Shown piece after piece: positions 46,005-55,900 of a stretch of DNA of 64,000 nt. Within the stretch, counting starts at the first letter, position 1. The number at the start of each line of letters is the position of its first letter. The translations under genes were made by a program, and so were the position numbers. The stretch comes from Symbiodinium natans (Eukaryota; Sar; Dinophyceae; Suessiales; Symbiodiniaceae), in assembly GCA_905221605.1 (NCBI GenBank), contig CAJNDS010002383.1:303091-367090 (forward strand), given 5' to 3'. The notes beneath the pieces are model-generated. The model made no database searches and was not told the origin of the DNA. It saw nothing but the letters and a program-made list of their open reading frames with translations.

Positions 46005-47251
46005 TCCGCCCCACTGCCCTCCCTGTCTGTTCTGCCACCATCCCGCCTGATCAGCATTGTTGCAGCGTCGCGAAGAACAGTGGCGAACCGCAAAAGCGCT
46101 GCAAACTGCAGTATAATGCTTAAGCAGCACTGCTGCAGAGACTCGGTAAGAGACTCAGTCTTTGTGGAATCTTTGACGGTGGAGACTACAGTCTTTACGG
46201 TAAAGACTGCAGTCTTTTTGAAGTCTATTCGAAAGTCTGCAACGCTGTCACAACACGGTCACAACGCGGTCACTACGGTCACAACGGTCACAACACAACG
46301 CGGAAACACCGCGGTCACAACACAACGCGGTCACAACTCACAATGCGGACACAACGCGGTCACAACGCGCACAATGCGGACACAACGCGGTCACAACACA
46401 ACGCCGTCAAAACGCACGCACACGCGGTCACAACACAACGGCCCAACGTACGGTCACAACGCGGTCACAGCACAACGCGGTCACAACGCGGAAACAACGC
46501 GGTCACAACACAACGGCTGCACAACGCGGACACAAACGCGGACACAACACAACGCGGTCACGCGGTCACAACACAGCGCCGTCAAAACGCACGCACACGC
46601 GGTCACAACACAACAGCTGCACAACGCGGACACAACGCGGACACAACACGACGCGGTCACAACGCGGTCACAACGCGGTCACAACGCGGTCAGTACGGTC
46701 ACAACGCGGTCACAACACAACGCGGTCACAACGCGCACACAACGCGGTCACAACACAGCGCCGTCAAAACGCACGCACACGCGGTCACAACACAACGGCT
46801 GCACAACGCGGACACAACCCGGACACACACAACGCGGTCACGGTCACAACACAGCGCCGTCAAAACACACGCACACGCGGTCACAACACAACGGCTGCAC
46901 AACGCGGACACAACACAACACAACGCGGTCACAACGCACAATGCGGCACAACGCGGTCACAACGCGGTCACAACGCGGTCACAACGCGGTCACAACACGG
47001 TCACAACGTGGTCCAGCATTGTTGTGTCATTATTGAATCATTTTGAGTCATGTTTAAGTCATCTTGAATCATTATTAAATCATCTTGAATCACAATTGAG
47101 GGTGAAGGTGCTGTTTTGGAGCCAAGTTGAGCGTTTTTTCAGCAGGAACACCTCTTCTCCTCACACTCTCTCGCTCAAAGAAGCTATTTTGGAGCGTTTT
47201 TTTTTTGGCAAAAAAGTTGATTGGTTCATAAGACTTCCCTATACTACACAC
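46005..47251 (-). repeat. Right terminal inverted repeat of the 10 kb element
   Basis: Inverted partner of 37,188-38,530, lacking about 90 bp (the TTATGGCTGTTTTAAAGCGG segment and neighbours). Confidence 0.78.
46247..47015 (-). repeat. GTTGTGACCGC satellite, right arm (inverted)
   Basis: Units read GCGGTCACAAC and GCGGACACAAC on plus. The higher-order block order mirrors the left arm, with small unit-number differences. Long frames (312-360 codons) across it are repeat translations. Confidence 0.95.
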
Positions 47252-48110
47252 ATAACACTTGATCAGTCAAAATTTGTTTGAATTTACTCTGGTGTTTCGC
47301 TTGCTGCGCTTGCACTTATTCACATTCTGGTTATATTTGCAATTTTTGAGTGGTTTGGCTTGGGCATCATGCACCAAGACTCAGACTGGATCGACTAAGA
47401 GGCTTATTTGTTTCGCAACGAGAGCTGTGAAAGCCAGATCTGGCTTCCCGTGTGTAAAAACAACGCCACAACTGGGCCCAAAAATGGCTTCTAAAACTTG
47501 GTTCCAATTTGAGGTGACCTTGTATGTTCACACAGAAAATCCATAATCTAGGACCTGTTTTTGGTGCCCAGAATTGAGCTGCTTTTCAGAACCTTTAAAG
47601 TTCAGACTGGCCAATCAAGTTGCATGGCTTGGTCGCATTCTCCGGATGCAAGCGGGAGGCCTGTATTGCAGCTTGTGCACCTACCAGCCAACCTGCTGTA
47701 TTTGACACCCCAAGAAAGTGCGGCAGCAGTGTCTTCTTTTGTGCGATCAGCGCTCTCGCCACTCTCCACTTCTCTTCCACTCCTGGACTGCACTGCAACG
47801 CCCTACTGTGGAGGTCACTGTCTCTACCTTTTCGATTAATTTTGCTGCTTCTCATCTTGGGTTTCAGATTCTCCAGGTTTTGGTGCAAGGCCTAAAGGCA
47901 GAAGAGGGGTGCAGAGTCAACATCGGTGGAAACTGCAGCTTGGAAAAGTTCAACACTGAAGCAAGTGTTTTTAAAAGCCTCTGACAGTGCCATGGAACAG
48001 AAATCAACTACAGGACGAGACGACTTCAACCGTGGTGTTGATTCATGAAGTTTGCGGCGAACGTCCAAGCCAAACAAATCGAAAATTGCAAAGTGTATTC
48101 CCAGAATGTG
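47252..48110. repeat. Rearranged A and S fragments
   Basis: 47,254-47,370 continues A copy 4 (TGATCAGTCAAA..., GTGTTTCGCTTGCTGCGCT). 47,380-47,600 is S-like in plus orientation (GAGGCTTATTTGTTTC, GCCAGATCTGGCTTCC). 47,807-48,105 is an inverted, diverged A end starting TGTGGAGG. Unique sequence lies at about 47,605-47,800. Divergence is visibly greater than within the array. Confidence 0.7.
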
Positions 48111-48399
48111 GTGCGAAGCACTCTCCATGGCAATTTTTTCAAATTTCCAAAATGCAAGTTTCAGCACTTTTCAAGGTTTTTGGAGTTAATTTTCATTGTT
48201 TACAGGCGTCGCTGGGGTTTTCAGCTCTGCAGTGGTTTTAGCTGGAATTACCCAGCGGAATTTCTGAAAGCTGCTATTTTCAGAAATTTGGATTTTTGTT
48301 TTTGAAAACCATGAAAAAGTGTTTGTTTTCCTTTCGTTAAAAACTTTTTTTTTGTTTGCTCCCATTTTGCCTGGCAAGATAGCATGTAGGAATTCCAAA

Positions 48400-48820
48400 A
48401 AAACCAGTGTTTCCTGTTTTAAATGTTTTTCATTTGAAAACAATTTTAAAAACAATCTGCTTTAATATTTGAAATTTTTCATGTTTGAAATTAAAAAAAC
48501 AAATTTACTTTGACAGGGCATCTCCAATTTGCTCAAGTTTGGTGTTGCCTTGCATGTGTCAACGCTTTGTTCAGCCTTTGCAGGTGCAAACAGGAAAAAT
48601 GCACGTCAAGTCAAGCAGCAGAAAAAAAATGGGCTAGGTTTAAAGTCTTGGCTTTGACACGAAACAGGGGAAACCGGTAGATGGGCTGCGACACCGCAAT
48701 TGCAGACCGCGACGGCGACGCGTGGGTGGTGGTGGCGGGCCGTGGACACAAGTCATGACTCAATGACTTATGACTCATGACTATGACATGACTCATGACT
48801 CATAACTCATGACTCCCATG
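48400..48820 (+). repeat. Direct segmental repeat D, copy 1
   Basis: Shares an ordered series of words with 49,250-49,745: GTTTGAAATT, GCATCTCCAATTTGC, GCATGTGTCAA, CAGGAAAAATGCACGTCAAG, ATGGGCT, AAGTCTTGGCT. Each copy is followed by a CATGACTCATGACTC-type run. Confidence 0.7.
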
Positions 48821-49249
48821 TCTTTGCACTTTCGTTTAATGTTGGTTTAATGGTAGGTGCGCCGTTTCATCCCTCTTTATTCTTTGCTCTAGCTTACTGG
48901 GGCGCTGTTGCGTCGAAGAAGCAGTGGAGGAAAAAAAATGACTCATGATGACTTCCACAAAATACATTCTGTTTTTTTTGAACGCCGCGTTTTTTCTAAT
49001 GTTTTTTAAGATTTTCAATATGTTAAATTTTGATCCAAAGCAAGCCGGTTGGCTCAGTTTCAAAAAGTTAGTATGGATCATCTTGTTCATTTCGTTGACA
49101 ATGTTTCTCAAACAAGGACAAATTGAACAAAAATCAATTAACGTTTTTTTTTTGATTTTGTTTTTCAGGCAAGTTTGTTCAGAGCGATTCTGTTTCTAAA
49201 CAAGGCATTCCAAAATTATTATTCATATTGCAGACTTTGAAATGCTTCG

Positions 49250-49745
49250 AAACCAGTTTTTTTCTGTGTTTTAAACGTTTTTTCATGTTTGAAATTTTAA
49301 AACAATTTGCTTTAAAAAACGTAGCAAAAGAGCATCTCCAATTTGCATCTCAAGTATGGTGTGGCCTGCATGTGTCAAGCCAGGACAGCTGAAAAACACA
49401 GACCAAGTTCTTTGAAGTCCTGTTTCATTGCTGGTGGTTTTGTTTCAGCCTTTTCTGCAAACAGGAAAAAATGCACGTCAAGCCAAACAGCAGAAAAGAA
49501 AGATGGGCTGAGTTTGAAGTCTTGGCTGGATTCGACGCGAACAAAGCTGAAAGGAAACCAAGGCAGTTTTTCATTGTTCATGACCCGTGTTTGTGGCCGA
49601 TGGGTTGCGGCGGCCGCAATGACTCACGTGACTGCCGTGCCTGTGGCTGTGACTGTGACTGATTCATGGTTCCTGATTCATGATGATCTCATGACTCACG
49701 ACTCATGACTCGTGGCTCATCATGATCTCATGTCATGAGTCATGA
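49250..49745 (+). repeat. Direct segmental repeat D, copy 2
   Basis: Second copy of the unit at 48,400-48,820, in the same orientation about 850 bp downstream. Open frames of 60-120 codons cross it without recognisable domains. Confidence 0.7.
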
Positions 49746-49963
49746 CTGAATGAATGATTGATGACTGATGATTGATGATTCATACTTCACAATGCATAAT
49801 GATTCATGATGCGATGCGATGATGCGATTATGATTGATGCCAATGCCAGGCAATGCGGCGGCAATGCCAGGCCAGGACCGCGTGCCAGCACCAGGACCGC
49901 CGGGAAGCCGGACTGCCAAGATGCCAGGGCTCAGGACTCAGGACCTGGCAGGATGATGATGAC

Positions 49964-49972
49964 GACGATGAT

Positions 49973-50030
<58 letters not shown>

Positions 50031-50130
50031 ACAGTGACACGATATGATGATATATGATATGCTATGATCTGATATGATGATGATGATGATGATGATGATG
50101 ATGGTATGATGATGATGATGGTATACCTTC
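49964..50130 (+). repeat. (GAT)n microsatellites
   Basis: Two GAT trinucleotide runs (49,964-50,030 and 50,076-50,125) separated by a TATGATATGATA stretch. The poly-Asp and poly-His frames are repeat translations. Confidence 0.95.
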
Positions 50131-50429
50131 CAGAAGAGGTATCCACGGAGCGAGGCCCTGAAACGCCAAGACCCCCGAAACCCCCCAAGTTTCCATTAGC
50201 CTGCCGAAGCTGCCCTGAAGGCTCCGAAACCTTGCATCAACCGTGCGACAGCCCTGAAACCGTGCAGACACTCCCAGGCCAGGGCCTTGTGCCGAAGAGC
50301 CAGCTCCCCACGCAAGATCCCGTGGTGACGCGATAGAGGGGGCCCCTGCACCTATAGCAGACGGACGTAGTCGCCGAGCCCTGCAGGCACTAAGCAAGTT
50401 TTGCTAAGCCCTACATGTCCTTCCAGCCC

Positions 50430-50890
50430 AAGCATCAAAATCGAAATACTAGAATCAGGTTACTCTGTTTAGAGGCGCTTCAAAACGCTCAAAAACACCA
50501 GAATCGCAAGCATAATATTGGAAAAGGTCACGCACGAACAAGTCGGGACAGAGCAGCATCAACATCAAAATACGCAAATCAGATCATTACAGATCATTGA
50601 GTGATTGGGAAAAGAGGCGCTTCAAAATGCTCAAAACACCAAGATGGCAAGAATAATATTGGAAAGCTTATACACAAACAAGTCGAACCAAAAAAACATC
50701 AACATCAAAGTACGGAAATCGAGTCACTGAGTGATTAGGGTTTCGGAGCGCTTCAAAAAACTCACAAGACCCAAATGATATTGGAAAAGCCTGTACACGA
50801 AGTCGAAAACAAAAAAAACATCAAAATACTGCAATTAAGTCACTCAGTGATTGAGGTTTAGAGCGCTTCAAGACACTCAGAACACGGAAA
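50430..50890 (+). repeat. Degenerate tandem repeat, period about 115-138 bp
   Basis: GAGGCGCTTCAAAACGCTCA-like words occur at 50,474, 50,612, 50,746 and 50,862, each followed by ATATTGGAAAAG..., ACAAGTCG..., ATCAAAATAC... and TCACTGAGTGATT in the same order. Three full units plus a partial one. Confidence 0.75.
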
Positions 50891-51289
50891 AACCGTCGCA
50901 CGCAGGGCAGCATCTCCTCCGTCTTCGCCGCAAAAGCTGATAACACGAAAAGGAGCAATGGCCTACACCCTGCGCCCTAGACCGAAACCCGGGACCCTGT
51001 AGCCTCTAAACCCAGAACCCTAGACCCTCAGGCCTCAACCCTAGACCAGAACGCAGAAACTTTCATGGTCCAGGAAGGGTTTAGGGCACGCGAAAACACG
51101 AAAGGAGCAATGGACTGGCTTCGACGTCTGTTTGTCGGTTCAAACAGAGTACCTTTGAGCCTAAAAACCCGACCCTCAAACCTGAAAATCAACCCTGGAC
51201 ACTTAGCTCCGTCGTAGGTAATGGGGCCATGTAATCCATGTGGCCCCCTGATTTGATGCCAAGCAGAGAGTGCTTCGCACCCCCATTTT

Positions 51290-52099
51290 GCCGTCAGGCA
51301 AAAAACCCAAGTGAATAAGTGTGAGCAGCGAGCGAAACACCAGAGTAAATTTAACAAATTTGACTGATCAAGTGTTGATTTGAGGGTTTTTTCAACATTT
51401 CCGGGTACTTCAGAAATTTTGAAAATTCGTTAAATGGTGCTGAATCCAGGGAAGAATTGCAACGTGCAACCAAAAACAAAAGACAAAGAATTGAAAGAAA
51501 GCAGAGTTTATTCTGCTCAATCTTCTGTAAATTTCAGTGTGCCTTGAAATAATGGAATGGAAATGAGACTGGGCGACTCTCAAGTCGTTCTGGCCATAAA
51601 TGAGGAGAGGTCAGTGTGATTGTTTTTTTTTAATGTTAGTAAGAACTGCAAAAACATTGGTTTTTCTTTTTCAACTTTGGAGAATCGAGAAAACACTGAA
51701 AAGAAGCCAGAGTCATAAAACTTAGACAACTTTCTTCAGATTCAGCAGCAGATTCATGCACAGCAACACTTTTTTTTAGTTCAAATTGCCTTTGCCCGTC
51801 TGAACAGAATTTTTCTCTTGCTTTTTGCTTTTTGTTTTCTTTGTTTTTTCTCTCGGTTAAGGTGCAAGCTTCAGAAAAAGAAAGTTTCAAGAAACCGCCC
51901 TGAACCAAAACACAAACAGATCGTTCAGTATTAGCCCAGTAAGCTGTTGATTGACAGAAAACAGTGAAAAAATTGCAATCGGAACTTAAGAGATCACAAG
52001 AATGTGCATTTTGTGGTTTCGGCTGTTTTTCTGTGTGTGCATGTACAAGAGTGTTGTGGATGTGTGTGTGTGTGTGTGTGTAAGCATTTGTGGTTGCAA
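51290..52099 (-). mobile_element. Element A, inverted copy, left of the LINE insertion
   Basis: Inverted match to the internal part of A (for example 34,500-35,310 in copy 3), from CCAAGTGAATAAGTG at 51,309 up to GCATTTGTGGTTGCAA at 52,099. The rest of the same copy continues at 61,084. The two parts are split by the retrotransposon. Confidence 0.82.
52084..52099 (+). repeat. Target-site duplication, left
   Basis: GCATTTGTGGTTGCAA, identical to 61,084-61,099. Uninterrupted A copies carry this sequence once. Confidence 0.92.
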
Positions 52100-52248
52100 G
52101 TGTTTCGGCTCGAGTTTTGTTGGGTGCTCTGGGTTTGGTTGGGCTTGGGCTTGGGGGTGGTGCGGGCCCCTTCGTTCGTTCAGGGCGCCCCCTCCACTGC
52201 ATGCTACCTCTGCCATAGCTGCCGTCGCCTGGTTCTGCTGGCATATCC

Positions 52249-52929
52249 ATGGACCACGATGAACTCTCGGATGTGTCTATGGTTGACAATCTGTTCGTGG
52301 TCTCTGACGCATGGATTCTGTTCAGTCGATGTCTGTTGTTCGCATGCTTGCGAGAAATGTGGGACGGAATGGAGCTCAACAGCCGGAGCATTGCTGGACG
52401 TCGAAGGGGCTGTGATGCCCGCTGCAACCACATGTCACACCGAGATTGGGTGGACGACACTCTGGGGAGGATGCCGACTCACTGGCGCCGGACCACACAG
52501 CGTGCGTATCGAGTCGCTCTTGCCATCTACAGGCAGCCGATGTTACCATCGATCCGACACTGGTGGCAGCAATATGCGACGGGCAGTGACGCTACAGGTT
52601 ACTGCGCCATGGTCAGCGACTCACTGCGACATCACTTGCTGGTCAACTGGAATATGGGAGCCACGCTGGCGGGGCATGTTGTTGGCTCACTGGAGGCGAC
52701 GTATGGGAATACTGGAAGGCAGGGACTTGGGTGGCTGTTGGCTTTTACAGAGTCGGAATGTGCCACTCACTTCCTACAGGCGTTCCATGCCAGGCGACTA
52801 CCAGCAGTTGAATCGTCGCTTTTTCCTCCTGCCACGGATGATGATTCTGATCCATGTCAAGAACGGACACCCAACCCAGATGAGCCTCCCAGGCGAAGGA
52901 GACGACTTCATGCACAGCTGGAGTACTGA
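52249..52929 (+). CDS. ORF1 of the LINE, unknown function
   Basis: 226 codons from an ATG in good context (TCCATGGAC) 149 bp from the element's 5' end to TGA. The N-terminal third is acidic (MDHDELSDVSMVDNLF). The middle is Trp/Arg-rich (RDWVDDTLGRMPTHWRRTTQ, MLPSIRHWWQQYATG), and the C-terminus has an acidic patch followed by a basic run (DDDSDPCQ..., PPRRRRRLHAQLEY). ORF1 products of LINEs usually bind the element RNA; the basic tail would fit that role, but there is no RRM, CCHC or coiled coil that I can see, so function is inferred only from position. It overlaps the open frame of ORF2. Confidence 0.6.
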   Translation: MDHDELSDVSMVDNLFVVSDAWILFSRCLLFACLREMWDGMELNSRSIAGRRRGCDARCNHMSHRDWVDDTLGRMPTHWRRTTQRAYRVALAIYRQPMLPSIRHWWQQYATGSDATGYCAMVSDSLRHHLLVNWNMGATLAGHVVGSLEATYGNTGRQGLGWLLAFTESECATHFLQAFHARRLPAVESSLFPPATDDDSDPCQERTPNPDEPPRRRRRLHAQLEY

Positions 52930-55900
52930 ACCTACTGGATGGCACAGTGGACGCTCTACAGGCTGTGGCCAAGGGTCTAAGAGGACTGGCGGTAGTTCCC
53001 CTTGCCCTGCCTCCCTCCCTCTTTTCGGTTACCTTAATCTGCCAGTCCATAGAAGTAAGCAAATGAATGGAAATGTCGGATGTTCTTGGTTGCGCCCGGG
53101 CTGGTCGTACCTGCTCCCAGGCGATGATTCACAGACGATCGCATCTCATCGTAGCTCTGTGGATGGACATTTCCGCTGGGGAACGCAGCAGGCACGTATT
53201 AGGGCTCAGGGACTGGGGGGGACTTTAGTTCGATCACGTATGTGCGTCAGGCACTGCATTGCTGGACTAATCCGAGAGGGTTGGCCTTGGCCTCGCTTTC
53301 CCTCCCTATACGGCCTCCAACCCAATTCAGCTCCTGCCACGCCCAGGTCAAGCTACGCCGAGTACCAGAGATGGGATGTTCAGCGCATCCGTTTCGCTGC
53401 TCACTGCGCCAGACAGAATGTCTGCACTTCAGGCCTCAGAATGATGTCGGCACACTGTAAATATGTGAATAAGTACCACGGGCCACTTTTTCAGGCCTAC
53501 ATGCGTCACACCTGTCCGCCGACGTATTGCAAAGTGTCGTTTTCTGCCTGCAACATAGGGGGTAGATTCATGGCACGCTACCTGCCTAGGACTTGCTCAT
53601 GTGGGTCAATGAAACACTGTGAGATACTCTGCCCTCTCCCGTGGCGCTTGCGACAAGCACAACAAGCAGTCACACCCGTGGCAGCTTGGCTCAGCATATG
53701 CCCCCTGTCACTGCAGTGCACCGGCCAACATAATTGGCCAGCATCAGAGATGGAGACGAGCAAAGCGGCCCCATCCTGCACGAACAAAATGAGACCCGTG
53801 TCTCAGCCTGGCTCCTCGGGGCTGAAAGGCCGAATCATCTTCAGGACTGTGCTTCCGTGTGAGATGGAACCACATCAGCCTTTCGCAAAGCCTGGACAGC
53901 CAGGACCTTGTTCCCCCTGCGGTCGACAGCGGTGCAGCCGCATCCATTCAGTCGGACGTCTCAGTTTCCTGAGTCACAGCACTGTGAGTCATGTATCTCT
54001 GAGTGACCTGAATCTGTCTCTCAGGCGAATCCAAGAGACTTGCCAATCTGTTCGTGCGCGCCCTCAGGTAGGGTCACTGTGTCCCTATCTGTGCATCGCC
54101 GTGCGGAGCACTCGCTTGAATGGAAGGCCTGAGTCCACACCCATCCTTGTCAGCTCACCGACCACTGGCTGGTGGAGTCCCTGGATCAGGTTGCTTAGGT
54201 GGTTTGGAATGCATAGGGGGTTTATGTCGTCCTCAGGAAAGGTGATCTCAATGCCCTGGATTAGATTGGCAGAGCCCAGCACCCGGCGTGGATCTACTGA
54301 AAGATGTGCAGTGGAAGGTTACTTTGCACAATTCACCCATGGATGCCTGGGGCAGATGACTCGCAGTCATCCCTGGGCCAGATTCAAATGGAGGCAAGTG
54401 TCTCGAAGGCAGCAGTCACGATGTGACAAGGCGTCATCGCGTGCATATCGAAATAAGTGGCGCCCTCGTGCGAGCCTCTGGAGCATAGTCTTGCAGGGAT
54501 GGTCTCGATCACTTTACCCGGCTTGGTACAGGTATCGATCACCAAGTGCCAAACCGGATGTGCTTGAAGCATGGCTGTGCTTGTGTTGCGCCAGTATCAC
54601 TTCACCTCAAACCAGCCATACTGGTTGCTTGCCGAACCCCTTCATATACCTCCTGGGCATACTGTCTGCTGACGGTGGATTGCTCAGTACGCAGCCCGAA
54701 TGCACTCAGCAAGCGACTGTGACTGCAGCCTGGCCACAGGTAGCTCCGAATGCGATCTCCAACGGATTCACCTCCTCTTCTCGGACCGAGAAAGCCGGGA
54801 CCCCAGACACACACTTTCACATTTCATCACTTGCGAGCCGCTCCGGTCCCAAATCCGGAGGTGTCAGATGCATACTCCTTTTTCTTGCTCAGATTAGGCC
54901 ACTTCTTTCAGTGCGCGTGCAAGAGCGACCATCTTTTCCTGACACAAACACGAGGGTTGCTGATCATCACACGATCAGCGGGAGTCGTCTTTTTCACTCG
55001 GACTCCAGCTTTGCTAGGACGGCGAAGCACAGTGCATGGCGTTTACCAGTCTATACCCCTGCCAGAAAGCGTGCGTACCACAGGGCGTGTTCTCGCGGGG
55101 CTTCTAGTCCGCAAGGTGGTACCATGTACAGAGGAAAATGGTGCACTGTTGACACGCTCAACGCTCAGCGAAACCTACCCATCATCAAAACCACGCAGCG
55201 TGCGCCGCCTCGTGTCGCCACCAAACGTCTGCGTATTGTCTCCCTCAACACCGGACCTCTCTCCACTGCATCATACGATGAGCTCATGCTATGGATGTCA
55301 GATTACGTTCACACCCTCGACCTAGTACTCATTCAGGAGTGTGGGTGGCCAAATGACGTGGAATACTCTACCGATGACTGGCACATCGTGTACTCTGGAG
55401 CGGGGCACAAAGGCCAAGGGGTCATGGTGTGCGTCAACCGTCGTTTATGCCCAATGGCCGAGGCGATTCGATGGCGATCAGTCATTCCGGGGCGTCTCTT
55501 GCATGTTCGCGTCACACCACCCCGGGCCGGCTGCTCGATAGATGTGTGCTGTGTGTACCAACATGTTTGGAGCCCGCAAGGCCAGACAGCGGTGCTCCTA
55601 CAAAAGCGCGACTCTGTTTGGCAGGCCCTCTCCCTTCTTATCACACAGATCCCTGTTCGTAACACCCTAATATGTGCAGGTGACTTCAACACGACGCTTC
55701 ACTCCTCCACTAACTGGGTGGGCCCCGCAGTCAGACCACCAAAGACTCGACCAGTGGATCAGGATCGCTTTCAACAGCTTGTCGAAACTCATGACCTCAT
55801 TGCCACCAACACCTGGACCGCCGTTTCTAAGGCTCATACTTTCTCATCCCATCAGGGTTGCACACAGCTCGACTACATCCTATGCAGGCGCGCGTGTGTT

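Larger units (their letters stand above)
37188..47251. mobile_element. 10 kb element with about 1.3 kb satellite-bearing terminal inverted repeats
   Basis: The ends are inverted copies: GTGTGTAGTATAGGGAAGTC at 37,188 and its complement ending at 47,251. Inversion extends inward through a CTCAACTTGGCTCC block, a GATTCAA/TGACTCAA block, the GTTGTGACCGC satellite, a TTACGGTAAAGACT block and a GCTGATCAGGCGGGATGGTG block, to about 38,530 and 46,005. The left arm has about 90 bp absent from the right arm. Flanking A-element sequence shows a clean insertion site; at most AA or an imperfect TCAA/ATAA is duplicated. No transposase recognised. Candidates to move it would be a decayed self-encoded gene on the minus strand (41,223-43,101) or factors in trans. 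Alternatively this is a foldback structure made by palindromic amplification. Confidence 0.75.

Noticed and set aside
37188-47251. CACTA-type or Maverick/Polinton identity for the 10 kb element
   Set aside because: The ends do not begin CACTA, and no polymerase, integrase or capsid-like frame was seen.
52004-52258. N-terminal extension of ORF2 into the flanking A element
   Set aside because: It starts at GTG in flanking DNA outside the element boundary, so it cannot belong to the retrotransposon.
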